Positions 51,693-60,675 of a stretch of DNA of 64,000 nt are shown in pieces. The stretch spans positions 1,364,001 through 1,428,000 of the forward strand of contig NZ_JBCNJT010000002.1 in assembly GCF_039596395.1 (NCBI RefSeq), written 5' to 3'. The notes below the pieces were generated by a model that saw nothing but the letters and a program-made list of their open reading frames with translations, did no database searches and was not told the origin of the DNA. Position 1 is the stretch's first letter; the number at the start of each line of letters is the position of its first letter. The translations under genes were made by a program, and so were the position numbers. This DNA is from Fluviicola sp. (GTDB lineage: Bacteria; Bacteroidota; Bacteroidia; Flavobacteriales_D; Crocinitomicaceae).

Positions 51693-53186
51693 ATGCATAA
51701 GGAAGCTGCAATTCGTGAACCCCTCATATTAGGTCACAAGACGTATCACGAGATTACCGAGGACGTATGTAAACCGATTGAGGATAAAGCACCGCGCATG
51801 TGGTACATTTTATTCGGTATCGCTTTAGTTATCGGATTATACGGAGTAGGATGTATCTTTTACTTGTTAGGAACAGGTATTGGAGTTTGGGGTCTTAACA
51901 AAACCGTTGGTTGGGCTTGGGATATCACCAACTTCGTATGGTGGGTAGGTATCGGTCACGCCGGAACCCTGATCTCAGCAGTATTGTTATTGTTCCGTCA
52001 AAAATGGAGAATGGCGATTAACCGTTCTGCTGAGGCGATGACAATCTTCGCTGTATTCATGGCAGGTTTGTTCCCGTTGATTCACATGGGTCGTTTATGG
52101 GTAGGTTACTGGACACTTCCATTGCCAAACCACTTCGGTTCATTATGGGTTAACTTCAACTCACCGCTACTATGGGACGTATTCGCGATCTCCACGTATC
52201 TTTCCGTATCACTGGTATTCTGGTACATCGGTTTGATTCCTGATTTCGCAACGATCCGTGACCGTGTGAAGAAGCCGATTCCAAAGAAAATGTATTCCAT
52301 CCTTTCTTTCGGATGGTCCGGACGCGCGAAGCACTGGAACCGTTTCGAATTGGTTTCATTGGTATTGGCAGGTGTTGCTACACCGTTGGTATTCTCGGTT
52401 CACTCCATTGTATCCTTTGACTTTGCCACGTCGGTAATCCCGGGATGGCATACAACGATCTTCCCTCCGTACTTCGTAGCGGGAGCGGTATTCTCCGGGT
52501 TCGCGATGGTACAAACACTTTTATTGGTGATGCGTAAGGCCATGAAACTGGAGGCTTACATCCACACCAAGCACGTGGAGTACATGAACATCGTAATCAT
52601 GGTAACAGGATCTATCGTAGGTACTGCATATATCACCGAGTTATTTATTTCCTGGTACTCAGGTGTTGAATACGAAGCATACGCTTTCTTCAACAGAGCA
52701 ACCGGACCATACTGGTGGGCTTACTGGTCCATGATGACTTGTAACGTGGTTTCACCGCAGTTGATGTGGTTCAAGAAATTAAGAAGAAGCTTGTTGTTTA
52801 CATTCATCATTTCCATTGTAGTAAACATCGGTATGTGGTTCGAGCGTTACGTAATTATCGTAACATCTATTCACCGCGATTACTTACCGTCTTCCTGGTC
52901 TATGCACTACCCAAGTCACATCGACTTAGGTGTATATGTAGGAACGATCGGATTGTTCTTCGTGTTCTTCTTGTTGTTTGCCCGTTTCTTCCCGGTATTG
53001 GCGTTGAACGAATTGAAAACAATCCTGAAGTCATCCGGAGAATCTTATAAAAACGACACTGCTCCTGTTCACCCTTATTTTGCTAAAAACGGTCATGGTA
53101 GTCACGGACACGATCACGGACCGGATTCAGGTACAGGACACGCTGACCCTAACGCGGAAGGCACAAACGATATTAACAATCATTAA
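51693..53186 (+). CDS. actC: Alternative complex III subunit ActC, NrfD-like quinol-binding membrane protein
   Basis: 497 aa with about ten transmembrane helices, e.g. MWYILFGIALVIGLYGVG and GTLISAVLLLFRQKWR. The NrfD/PsrC-type features HMGRLWVGYW and WHTTIFPPYFVAGAVFSGFAM place it as the quinol-oxidising membrane subunit adjoining ActB. The C-terminal tail is His/Gly-rich. 20 bp separate it from actB and 9 bp from actD. Confidence 0.93.
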   Translation: MHKEAAIREPLILGHKTYHEITEDVCKPIEDKAPRMWYILFGIALVIGLYGVGCIFYLLGTGIGVWGLNKTVGWAWDITNFVWWVGIGHAGTLISAVLLLFRQKWRMAINRSAEAMTIFAVFMAGLFPLIHMGRLWVGYWTLPLPNHFGSLWVNFNSPLLWDVFAISTYLSVSLVFWYIGLIPDFATIRDRVKKPIPKKMYSILSFGWSGRAKHWNRFELVSLVLAGVATPLVFSVHSIVSFDFATSVIPGWHTTIFPPYFVAGAVFSGFAMVQTLLLVMRKAMKLEAYIHTKHVEYMNIVIMVTGSIVGTAYITELFISWYSGVEYEAYAFFNRATGPYWWAYWSMMTCNVVSPQLMWFKKLRRSLLFTFIISIVVNIGMWFERYVIIVTSIHRDYLPSSWSMHYPSHIDLGVYVGTIGLFFVFFLLFARFFPVLALNELKTILKSSGESYKNDTAPVHPYFAKNGHGSHGHDHGPDSGTGHADPNAEGTNDINNH

Positions 53187-53195
53187 TAGAGAAAC

Positions 53196-53732
53196 ATGGC
53201 AGAGAAAGTAATTTATGCAATGTATGACGACGACGATGTGCTAAAAGACGGCGCAAAGAAGTTAGTCGCTAAAGGAGTTAAAGTAGCTGACGTGTTTTCT
53301 CCGTTCCCGATTCACGGTATTGATCCGATCATCGGTGTAAAACACACACGTTTGGGTATCATGGCATTCTTGTATGGTTTGACAGGTACTACTTTGGCAA
53401 CACTTGGAATGAACTATTTCATGATCCACGACTGGCCGATGAACATCGGTGGTAAGCCGAACGATACATATTTGGATAACGTTTTGGCTTTCATTCCGAT
53501 TACGTTTGAGTTCACCGTATTATGTGCTGCTCACGGAATGGCGATCACTTATTTATTATTGAATAAGACTTTGCCTGGAATGCCGGCAACAAACCCTGAT
53601 CCTCGTACAACAGATGATAAATTCGTAATGGAATTGCGTTTATCAGACAACGGTCAGTTTTCCGAAGGAGAATTGATGGCGATGTTGAATGAGACGGGAG
53701 TGATAGAAATAGATCAAAAAGATATTCATTAA
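53196..53732 (+). CDS. actD: Alternative complex III subunit ActD (DUF3341)
   Basis: 178 aa. The opening with YAMYDDDDVLKDGAKKLV, the segment VADVFSPFPIHGIDP and two transmembrane helices (residues about 53-75 and 96-122) match the DUF3341 membrane subunit that sits beside ActC. It has no cofactor motif. Confidence 0.92.
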   Translation: MAEKVIYAMYDDDDVLKDGAKKLVAKGVKVADVFSPFPIHGIDPIIGVKHTRLGIMAFLYGLTGTTLATLGMNYFMIHDWPMNIGGKPNDTYLDNVLAFIPITFEFTVLCAAHGMAITYLLLNKTLPGMPATNPDPRTTDDKFVMELRLSDNGQFSEGELMAMLNETGVIEIDQKDIH

Positions 53733-53777
53733 TTAACTGTAGATCTTAAGTCTTACAGAGTTTAAAGACCAATACAG

Positions 53778-54527
53778 ATGAAAGTAAAATTCAAGGCATT
53801 TGCACAGTTTTCAGTGGTAGCGTTGCTGGCAGCAGCGTGTTCTTCTGATCCTGATAGTGCAGGTTTAGAATACATGCCTGATATGTATCGTTCTCCTGCG
53901 GTTGAGCCGTATGTTGATTATGGTGAAGTTCGCGGACAGATCAATGATGAAATGAAAATGCGCCGTTCCGCAATGGTTCCGCCGCGTTATGCAATTCCTT
54001 ATTGGGGTACTGATTCGGCAACTGTTCATACCTTACTTCCATACCACCGTATGCCAGGTAGATTGTTTGCAGAAACACATGGTTTGTACCAGTATGATTT
54101 GTCTTCAAACGAAGATGCGGATTATGAATACAAAATGGCTGCTGCTGACGTGAACCCGATCAAGTTGACTTCCAAAGAAGTTGCTGATAAAGTGTTCGCT
54201 GACGGAAAAGCATTGTACCAGGTAAACTGTAATCACTGTCATGGTGAGAAAGGTGACGGAGAAGGACCGATGGTTAAATCCGGAGCTTATACCGGTGCGG
54301 CTGTATTGAGTGGTTTAGCGATCCAGGAAGGACAAATGTTCTATTCTATTTACTACGGTAAAGGAATGATGGGATCCCACGCATCTTTGTTGAATAAAAA
54401 AGAGATCTGGACTTTGGTACACTACGTAAGAAAGTTCCAGGATGCGAAGTACGGAACGTTTGACGCAAACGGTGCTCCGGCATGGGGAGCGAATGCGGCG
54501 GTAGCTGATACAACGGCAAAGAAGTAA
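53778..54527 (+). CDS. actE: Alternative complex III subunit ActE, monohaem cytochrome c lipoprotein
   Basis: 249 aa. The signal peptide ends in a lipobox (LLAAACSSD, Cys at about residue 21), so it should be lipid-anchored. One haem site, CNHCH, occurs at about residue 151, with MMGSHASLLNKKEIW supplying the methionine region. It passes electrons from ActA toward the oxidase. Confidence 0.92.
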   Translation: MKVKFKAFAQFSVVALLAAACSSDPDSAGLEYMPDMYRSPAVEPYVDYGEVRGQINDEMKMRRSAMVPPRYAIPYWGTDSATVHTLLPYHRMPGRLFAETHGLYQYDLSSNEDADYEYKMAAADVNPIKLTSKEVADKVFADGKALYQVNCNHCHGEKGDGEGPMVKSGAYTGAAVLSGLAIQEGQMFYSIYYGKGMMGSHASLLNKKEIWTLVHYVRKFQDAKYGTFDANGAPAWGANAAVADTTAKK

Positions 54528-54555
54528 TATTTACTAAGACAGAAAACAAATAGAA

Positions 54556-55752
54556 ATGGAATTCAAGATTTCATCAAAAGCAAAATCCCTTACGGTAGTC
54601 CTGATGTTGTTAGGAGTTATCGGCCTTTGTTTGGGTATTTGGGTAGAATTTAGTTGCCATGGAGGTGAGCATTTTAAAACACGTTTCTTAGGAAACTTGC
54701 TGGTAGATAGCTTCTTCTTCTTCGCGATCGGTTTAGGAGCATTGTACTTCCTGGCTTTACAGTACGCAACTGAAACAGGTTGGTATGCTTCTGTTAAGCG
54801 TATCATTGAAGGAGTAGCGGGTTACCTGCCTTACGGTATCGGATTGATGTTGATCACTCTATTGACACTTTCTTTGATGAAAGGTGGAGGTATCTACGTT
54901 TGGATGGATAGCGAGCATGTACAGCACGACCCGATCTTAGTAAAGAAATCGGCTTATTTGAACCAGGTATTCTTCTGGATCAGAACATTGGCTTACATGG
55001 GAGTTTACTTCATCTTCTGGAGAGGTTTCAAAATGCGTTCATTGGAAGAGGATCGTGTTGGCGGATCAGCAATTCACTTCACGAACTATAAAAAAGGAGC
55101 GTTGTTCTTAGTATTCTTCGCAGTGTTCTCTTCAACTTCCGCATGGGACTGGATCATGTCTATTGATGCGCACTGGTTCTCTACCTTGTTCGGATGGTAC
55201 GTATTCGCAGGAATGTGGTGTTCTACAATGGTTGTTTTGGTAACATTGACATTGTATTTGAAAAAACAAGGATACCTGAGTAAAGTAAATGAAAACCACA
55301 TCCACGATTTAGGAAAATGGACATTTGCAACATCTTTCCTATGGTCATACTTGTGGTTCTCTCAGTTCATGTTGATCTGGTACGCAAACATCCCTGAAGA
55401 GGTGACATACCATTTGACACGTATTGAAGATTTCAAAATGTTGTACTTCGGTATGTTCTTCATCAACTTCGCATTCCCGATGTTGCTGTTGATGTCCCGT
55501 GATGCAAAAAGACACGCTGGTGTATTGACTGCAGTAGGAGTAATCATTTTCGCAGGTCACTGGGTAGATGCATACTTGATGGTAATGGGAGGTTCGATGG
55601 GTAAACATGCTTACATCGGAGCGATGGAAATCGGAATGGCGCTATTGTTCTTAGGATTCTTTATCAGAGTGATCTTAACGAACCTGACAAAAGCTCCATT
55701 GATGCCGGTAAATCACCCGTTCCTGGACGAAAGTATTCACCACGAAATTTAA
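54556..55752 (+). CDS. actF: Alternative complex III subunit ActF, second NrfD-like membrane subunit
   Basis: 398 aa with about ten transmembrane helices. AWDWIMSIDAHWFSTLFGWY and LGKWTFATSFLWSYLWFSQF are typical of ActF, the smaller NrfD-like partner of ActC. A likely second membrane core; it may not bind quinone itself. It ends 33 bp before coxB, linking complex III and oxidase in one operon. Confidence 0.92.
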   Translation: MEFKISSKAKSLTVVLMLLGVIGLCLGIWVEFSCHGGEHFKTRFLGNLLVDSFFFFAIGLGALYFLALQYATETGWYASVKRIIEGVAGYLPYGIGLMLITLLTLSLMKGGGIYVWMDSEHVQHDPILVKKSAYLNQVFFWIRTLAYMGVYFIFWRGFKMRSLEEDRVGGSAIHFTNYKKGALFLVFFAVFSSTSAWDWIMSIDAHWFSTLFGWYVFAGMWCSTMVVLVTLTLYLKKQGYLSKVNENHIHDLGKWTFATSFLWSYLWFSQFMLIWYANIPEEVTYHLTRIEDFKMLYFGMFFINFAFPMLLLMSRDAKRHAGVLTAVGVIIFAGHWVDAYLMVMGGSMGKHAYIGAMEIGMALLFLGFFIRVILTNLTKAPLMPVNHPFLDESIHHEI

Positions 55753-55785
55753 TAAGGCACTTGTTGTTACGATAAAATAAAAAAC

Positions 55786-57069
55786 ATGACAAAGCTAATC
55801 GTATTAATAGTTATCATTTTAGGAGTTATTGCCGTCGCACAGCTGGTGCGTATGTATGAGCTTTCTTCTAAACTAAGAAATCGTCGTGAGGAAGACATAC
55901 CGAATCGCGATAACCGTTTAAACGCAACCTTATTATTGGTGTTTATGCTGGCATTTTTCGCATCGGTATTGTACTTGTTTGCTGAGTACGGGTTTACCGG
56001 TCGCGGGGAAGCTGCTTCGGTTCACGGAAAAGGAACTGACTGGTTGATGGATTTGAACTTGTGGATCATTATTGCAGTATTCTTCTTAACGAATGCTTTA
56101 TTGTTCGGATTCGCTTTCAAATATGTTCGCAAACCGGGAGTAAGAGCATATTGGTTCCCGCATGACAACCGTTTGGAGTTGGTTTGGACAGTAGTTCCGG
56201 CTATCGTTTTGGCCGTGATCATCATCCTTGGATTGAGATCCTGGAATGAGCAAACAGATCACGCTTCCAAAGAGGCTATCCGAATTGAGTTATTCTCCAA
56301 GCAGTTTGACTGGACGGTTCGTATGTCAGGTGACGATAACACATTGGGGTATTTCGACTACAAATTGACAAACGACAATAACCCGATGGCTTTGTTGACG
56401 ACAAAAACAATCCAGGATGCGATCGACAGTATGGAAAACAGTTCAACTGGTATTCGTGCGTTGGAAGCTAAATTGAACAACCCGAAATTGATTTTTGTTC
56501 CTGAAGACCATGATTTAATGGTGAAGGATTTGGCTAGAAAAGAGCGCATGATCCGTATGTTGTACCAATTGAAAGCGCGTCACAACAGCGCATTGGATGC
56601 ACGTGCAATGGATGATATCGTATTCAATGCGAATGATACCTTATTCTTGTGTAAAGGACAGGATTACGAATTCAACTTCCGTTCGAAAGACGTTATTCAC
56701 TCTGCTTACTTCCCTCATTTCCGTGCTCAGATGAACACGGTACCGGGACAAACTACACGCTTTAAGTTTACTCCTTCCATTACAACTAAGGAGATGCGTG
56801 AGAAAATGCACAACCCGATGTTCAACTACGTATTGATGTGTAACAAGATCTGTGGATCTTCCCACTACAAAATGAAGTTGATAGTTGTTGTATTGGATAG
56901 ACCGGCTTACAACAAGTGGTATAAGAGAGTTTCTAAGTTTGATCCGAAAGCGGCTGACGCTTGCAAGACATTCAGAAACATCTATGCAGTAGGTAAACCA
57001 AAGGCAGCAGCACCGGCTGATTCAACTGCAGTGGCAGCAAAAGATTCTGCTGTCGTAGCAGCAATGTAA
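55786..57069 (+). CDS. coxB: Cytochrome c oxidase subunit II
   Basis: 427 aa. An N-terminal helix plus two further helices (about residues 44-66 and 83-108, then 130-150) precede the cupredoxin domain. The CuA site is visible as MCNKICGSSHYKM (ligands Cys, Cys, His, Met), and the earlier histidine is in DVIHSAYFPHFRAQM. It is longer than the usual 230-350 aa, with an insert around residues 190-280 and an Ala-rich tail. It takes electrons from cytochrome c or directly from ActE. Confidence 0.93.
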   Translation: MTKLIVLIVIILGVIAVAQLVRMYELSSKLRNRREEDIPNRDNRLNATLLLVFMLAFFASVLYLFAEYGFTGRGEAASVHGKGTDWLMDLNLWIIIAVFFLTNALLFGFAFKYVRKPGVRAYWFPHDNRLELVWTVVPAIVLAVIIILGLRSWNEQTDHASKEAIRIELFSKQFDWTVRMSGDDNTLGYFDYKLTNDNNPMALLTTKTIQDAIDSMENSSTGIRALEAKLNNPKLIFVPEDHDLMVKDLARKERMIRMLYQLKARHNSALDARAMDDIVFNANDTLFLCKGQDYEFNFRSKDVIHSAYFPHFRAQMNTVPGQTTRFKFTPSITTKEMREKMHNPMFNYVLMCNKICGSSHYKMKLIVVVLDRPAYNKWYKRVSKFDPKAADACKTFRNIYAVGKPKAAAPADSTAVAAKDSAVVAAM

Positions 57070-57116
57070 TCACGCAATAATTAATTAAGTAAACAATAAA
57101 GTAAAAAAATAAAATC

Positions 57117-58925
57117 ATGGCAGCTCACGAAGCACACGCACATCACGACGCTCATGGACATCACCACCATGAAGAAGGTTTTATTTCTAAATATATTTTT
57201 AGTCAAGACCATAAAATGATTGGAAAGCAGTTCCTGATGACTGCTGTATTTATGGGGGTAGTGGCAATGTTACTATCTATCTTGTTCCGTATCCAATTGG
57301 CTTGGCCGGGTGAGGAATCGGATTTCCTGTCATTTTTCCTGGGTGAAACCTGGGCTCCGGGAGGAGTAATGAAAGAAAGCATGTACCTGGGATTGGTTAC
57401 GATCCACGGTACGATCATGGTATTCTTCCTGTTGACAGGTGGTTTGTCTGGTACGTTCTCAAACTTACTTATTCCGTTGCAAATCGGTGCGCGTGATATG
57501 GCTTCAGGTTTCCTGAACATGTTGTCATACTGGATGTTCCTGATCTCTTCTTTGATCATGTTGGCGTCTTTGTTTATCGAAACAGGACCTGCGTCTTCCG
57601 GTTGGACAATCTACCCTCCGTTATCTGCATTGCCACAAGCAATTGAAGGTTCCGGTTTGGGTATGACTATGTGGTTGGTTTCCATGACAATCTTTATCGC
57701 TTCGTCTTTGTTGGGTTCATTGAACTATATCGTGACTATTTTCAACTTGCGTACAAAAGGAATGAAAATGACTCGTTTGCCATTGACAATCTGGGCATTC
57801 TTCATTACTGCGATCTTAGGGGTATTATCCTTCCCGGTTCTATTGTCTGCTGCATTGTTGTTGATGATGGACCGTTTGGCAGGAACTTCTTTCTACCTTT
57901 CTGATATCATTGTTGGATCTGAAATGTTGGAAAACCACGGTGGATCACCATTATTGTACCAGCACTTATTCTGGTTCTTAGGTCACCCGGAAGTATACAT
58001 CGTATTATTACCGGCATTGGGTCTGACGTCGGAGATTATTTCTACCAACTCACGTAAACCGATCTTCGGTTACCGTGCCATGATCGGTTCAATCCTTGCG
58101 ATTGGTTTCTTATCGTTCATTGTATGGGGTCACCACATGTTCATTACAGGTATGAACCCGTTCATCGGATCGGTATTCGTATTTACAACCTTGTTGATTG
58201 CGATTCCTTCTGCTGTAAAAGTGTTTAACTACATCACAACAATCTGGAGAGGATCCAACATCTACACTCCTGCTATGTTGTTCTCAGTAGGATTGGTTTC
58301 TACATTCATTACAGGTGGTGTTACAGGTATTATCCTTGCTGACTCTGCTTTGGATATCGCAGTTCACGATACTTACTTCGTTGTGGCTCACTTCCACATT
58401 GTAATGGGTATGTCGGCAGTATTCGGAATGTTTGCGGGTGTTTACCACTGGTTCCCTAAAATGTACGGACGTATGTTGAACACACGTTTGGGATACGCTC
58501 ACTTCTGGGTAACTATCGTTGGAGCTTACGGAGTATTCTTCCCGATGCACTTCGTTGGATTGGCAGGAGCACCACGTCGTTACTACGATTACTCCGTTTA
58601 CGGTGATTTCGACAAACCGACACAAGAGATGATTATGGACTTGAATGTGATTATCACGGTGTTTGCGATCATCGCGGCATTTGGTCAGTTGATTTTCTTG
58701 TTCAACTTCTTCTACAGTATTTACAGAGGTCCTAGAGCGGTTCAAAACCCTTGGAGATCGAACACATTGGAATGGACAACTCCTGTTGTTCACGTACACG
58801 GAAACTGGCCGGGAGCAATTCCGGAGGTTCACCGTTGGCCTTACGATTACTCGAAGCCAGGAGCAGAAGAGGATTTCATTCCTCAGATTGTTCCTTTAGC
58901 TGAAGGTGAAGAAGGAGATCATTAG
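57117..58925 (+). CDS. coxA: Cytochrome c oxidase subunit I
   Basis: 602 aa, twelve-helix haem-copper oxidase. The GHPEVYI loop (CuB histidine and cross-linked tyrosine), WGHHMFITGMNP (CuB histidines) and VVAHFHIVMG (haem ligands) are present, as in A-type oxidases. The N-terminus is strikingly His-rich (HAHHDAHGHHHHEE). It reduces oxygen to water and pumps protons. The operon ends here; subunit III is not in the window. Confidence 0.95.
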   Translation: MAAHEAHAHHDAHGHHHHEEGFISKYIFSQDHKMIGKQFLMTAVFMGVVAMLLSILFRIQLAWPGEESDFLSFFLGETWAPGGVMKESMYLGLVTIHGTIMVFFLLTGGLSGTFSNLLIPLQIGARDMASGFLNMLSYWMFLISSLIMLASLFIETGPASSGWTIYPPLSALPQAIEGSGLGMTMWLVSMTIFIASSLLGSLNYIVTIFNLRTKGMKMTRLPLTIWAFFITAILGVLSFPVLLSAALLLMMDRLAGTSFYLSDIIVGSEMLENHGGSPLLYQHLFWFLGHPEVYIVLLPALGLTSEIISTNSRKPIFGYRAMIGSILAIGFLSFIVWGHHMFITGMNPFIGSVFVFTTLLIAIPSAVKVFNYITTIWRGSNIYTPAMLFSVGLVSTFITGGVTGIILADSALDIAVHDTYFVVAHFHIVMGMSAVFGMFAGVYHWFPKMYGRMLNTRLGYAHFWVTIVGAYGVFFPMHFVGLAGAPRRYYDYSVYGDFDKPTQEMIMDLNVIITVFAIIAAFGQLIFLFNFFYSIYRGPRAVQNPWRSNTLEWTTPVVHVHGNWPGAIPEVHRWPYDYSKPGAEEDFIPQIVPLAEGEEGDH

Positions 58926-58941
58926 AAATTGATAGATATTC

Positions 58942-58975
58942 AAAGGCGGTTCGAAAGAGTCGCCTTTCTTTTTTT
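58942..58975 (+). terminator. Rho-independent terminator of the act-cox operon
   Basis: AAAGGCG (58942-58948) pairs with CGCCTTT (58961-58967), followed by CTTTTTTT. Confidence 0.88.
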
Positions 58976-58978
58976 GCT

Positions 58979-59504
58979 AACCACATAGTTCACATAGAAC
59001 ACATAGTTAGGATGTCGTTGATTTTTATTATATTAAATATATAATCCATTATTCACAGTAATATGACAAAATCTTATTTAGACGAACTGACTTATGAAAT
59101 TATTGGAGCTGCTATTAGGTCCATACTCAATTAGGCCCAGGGTTATTAGAAAGCATCTATCATGAATGCATGAAAATTGAACTGACAAATAGAAATATTC
59201 CCTTCAGAACCGAAATGTCTGTTCCAATATCCTATAATGGCCAAATATTAGAAACTATATTGCGTTGTGATTTGTATGTTGCAGATTGTGTAGTAGTCGA
59301 GTTAAAAGCGGTCAAAGCTTTTGAACCAATATTCGAAGCGCAGGTACTAACTTATATGAGGCTTTTGGATTCCCCTAAGGGAATACTTATTAACTTCAAT
59401 TGTATGAGTATTTTTCATGGAGGTCAAAAAACACTTGTAGGTGACAAATATCGAATACTTACGGAATAAATAATAACTATGTGTTCTATGTGAACTATGT
59501 GGTT
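58979..59504. mobile_element. Putative GxxExxY mobile unit bounded by perfect 31-bp inverted repeats
   Basis: The left arm (58979-59009) and right arm (59474-59504) are exact reverse complements. Each is built from three ACATAG (or CTATGT) units about 9-10 bp apart. The only gene inside is the GxxExxY nuclease-like pseudogene. The unit is 526 bp long and is wedged between the coxA terminator and the ruvB promoter. No target-site duplication is evident. That it moves is inference. Confidence 0.65.
59063..59469 (+). pseudogene. GxxExxY protein (PDDEXK_3 nuclease-like), one-base frameshift
   Basis: The frame from ATG 59063 reads MTKSYLDELTYEIIGAAI and then breaks after 59116. Restoring one G gives IEVHTQLGPGLLESIYHECM, which contains the family motif G-x-x-E-x-x-Y, and the second frame continues to the stop at 59469. 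Catalytic-type residues of the PD-(D/E)xK fold are present: Asp in LRCDLYV and VELK. Full length would be about 135 aa, normal for the family. The role of these proteins is not established. The deletion is either real decay or a sequencing error. Confidence 0.8.
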
Positions 59505-59524
59505 TAAAGATGATTCTGATTTCG

Positions 59525-59532
59525 TATTTTTG
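59525..59532 (+). promoter_or_regulatory. TAnnTTTG (-7) box before ruvB
   Basis: TATTTTTG ends 9 nt before the ruvB ATG (59542). It lies 20 nt outside the right inverted repeat, so any -33 element would overlap the edge of the mobile unit. Confidence 0.5.
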
Positions 59533-59541
59533 TAACCGTAC

Positions 59542-60561
59542 ATGGAAGAATCATTCGACTACAGATCTGAAGCATCGAATCCTGAGAAGGAATACGACAA
59601 AGTATTGCGCCCGAAATTATTGAACGATTTTGCGGGGCAACCTCAGGTCGTGGAGAATCTCGAGATCTTTGTGAAAGCTGCTGTAAAGCGTGACGAACCA
59701 TTGGACCACGTCTTGTTGCACGGTCCTCCGGGACTTGGAAAAACGACTTTGGCCAATATTATTGCGAATGAATTGAATGTGGGATTTAAAGTCACCAGCG
59801 GGCCTGTTTTGGATAAACCGGGTGATCTGGCAGGGCTTTTGACCAATCTCGGTAAGGGCGATGTTCTTTTTATTGATGAGATCCATCGGTTGAGCCCGGT
59901 CGTAGAAGAATATCTTTATTCGGCAATGGAAGATTACTGCATCGATATCCTCATTGATTCAGGAGCGAATGCACGGACTGTACAGATCAGTTTGAACCCT
60001 TTTACACTTATCGGTGCTACAACTCGCTCAGGATTGCTTACAGCGCCTTTAAGAGCACGTTTCGGGATCAACTCGCGTTTGGAGTATTACAACGTGGAAA
60101 CACTCGCTTCTATCGTTGAACGTTCGGCAGAATTGCTCGACATTCCGATCCAGGAGCAGGCAGCTTTTGAAATATCCCGGAGAAGCCGCGGAACACCACG
60201 TATCGCCAATGCCATTTTACGTCGCGTGCGTGACTTTGCACAGGTAAAAGGAGACGGAACAATCACCTTGGCGATTACACAGCATGCTTTGGATGCATTG
60301 AACGTGGATAAATACGGTTTGGATGAAATGGATAACCGCATTTTGAAAACACTGATTGATAAATTCAAAGGTGGGCCTGTAGGATTGACGACCATTGCCA
60401 CAGCGATCGGGGAAAATGCCGGAACGCTGGAAGAAGTTTACGAACCGTTTTTGATCCAGGAAGGATTTTTAATGCGAACACCACGTGGTAGAAAAGCAAC
60501 CGAAAAAGCATTTAAGCACCTGGGCTTTGATATGGGCTGGCTGCAGGGAGGATTGTTTTAA
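59542..60561 (+). CDS. ruvB: Holliday junction branch migration ATPase RuvB
   Basis: 339 aa, normal length. Walker [13 protein letters not shown], Walker [11 protein letters not shown], sensor [18 protein letters not shown] and the C-terminal winged-helix end ([20 protein letters not shown]) are all intact. RuvB drives branch migration with RuvA during recombination and repair. ruvA and ruvC are not adjacent. A perfect palindrome lies downstream, before the convergent gene. Confidence 0.96.
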   Translation: MEESFDYRSEASNPEKEYDKVLRPKLLNDFAGQPQVVENLEIFVKAAVKRDEPLDHVLLHGPPGLGKTTLANIIANELNVGFKVTSGPVLDKPGDLAGLLTNLGKGDVLFIDEIHRLSPVVEEYLYSAMEDYCIDILIDSGANARTVQISLNPFTLIGATTRSGLLTAPLRARFGINSRLEYYNVETLASIVERSAELLDIPIQEQAAFEISRRSRGTPRIANAILRRVRDFAQVKGDGTITLAITQHALDALNVDKYGLDEMDNRILKTLIDKFKGGPVGLTTIATAIGENAGTLEEVYEPFLIQEGFLMRTPRGRKATEKAFKHLGFDMGWLQGGLF

Positions 60562-60620
60562 ATTCTTCGTTATATAACGATATCATGAAAACATGTTATC
60601 GTATTTTCCGAATCGAATTT

Positions 60621-60650
60621 TGTAGGGGCGAATAATTATTCGCCCCTACA
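60621..60650. repeat. Perfect 30-bp palindrome of the GGGGCGAATAA family
   Basis: Arms 60621-60635 and 60636-60650 are exact complements with no loop. The central 26 bp match the palindrome at 42035-42070. It lies between convergent genes. Confidence 0.97.
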
Positions 60651-60675
60651 CATTTTCAATGATTTGAATGTTTGC

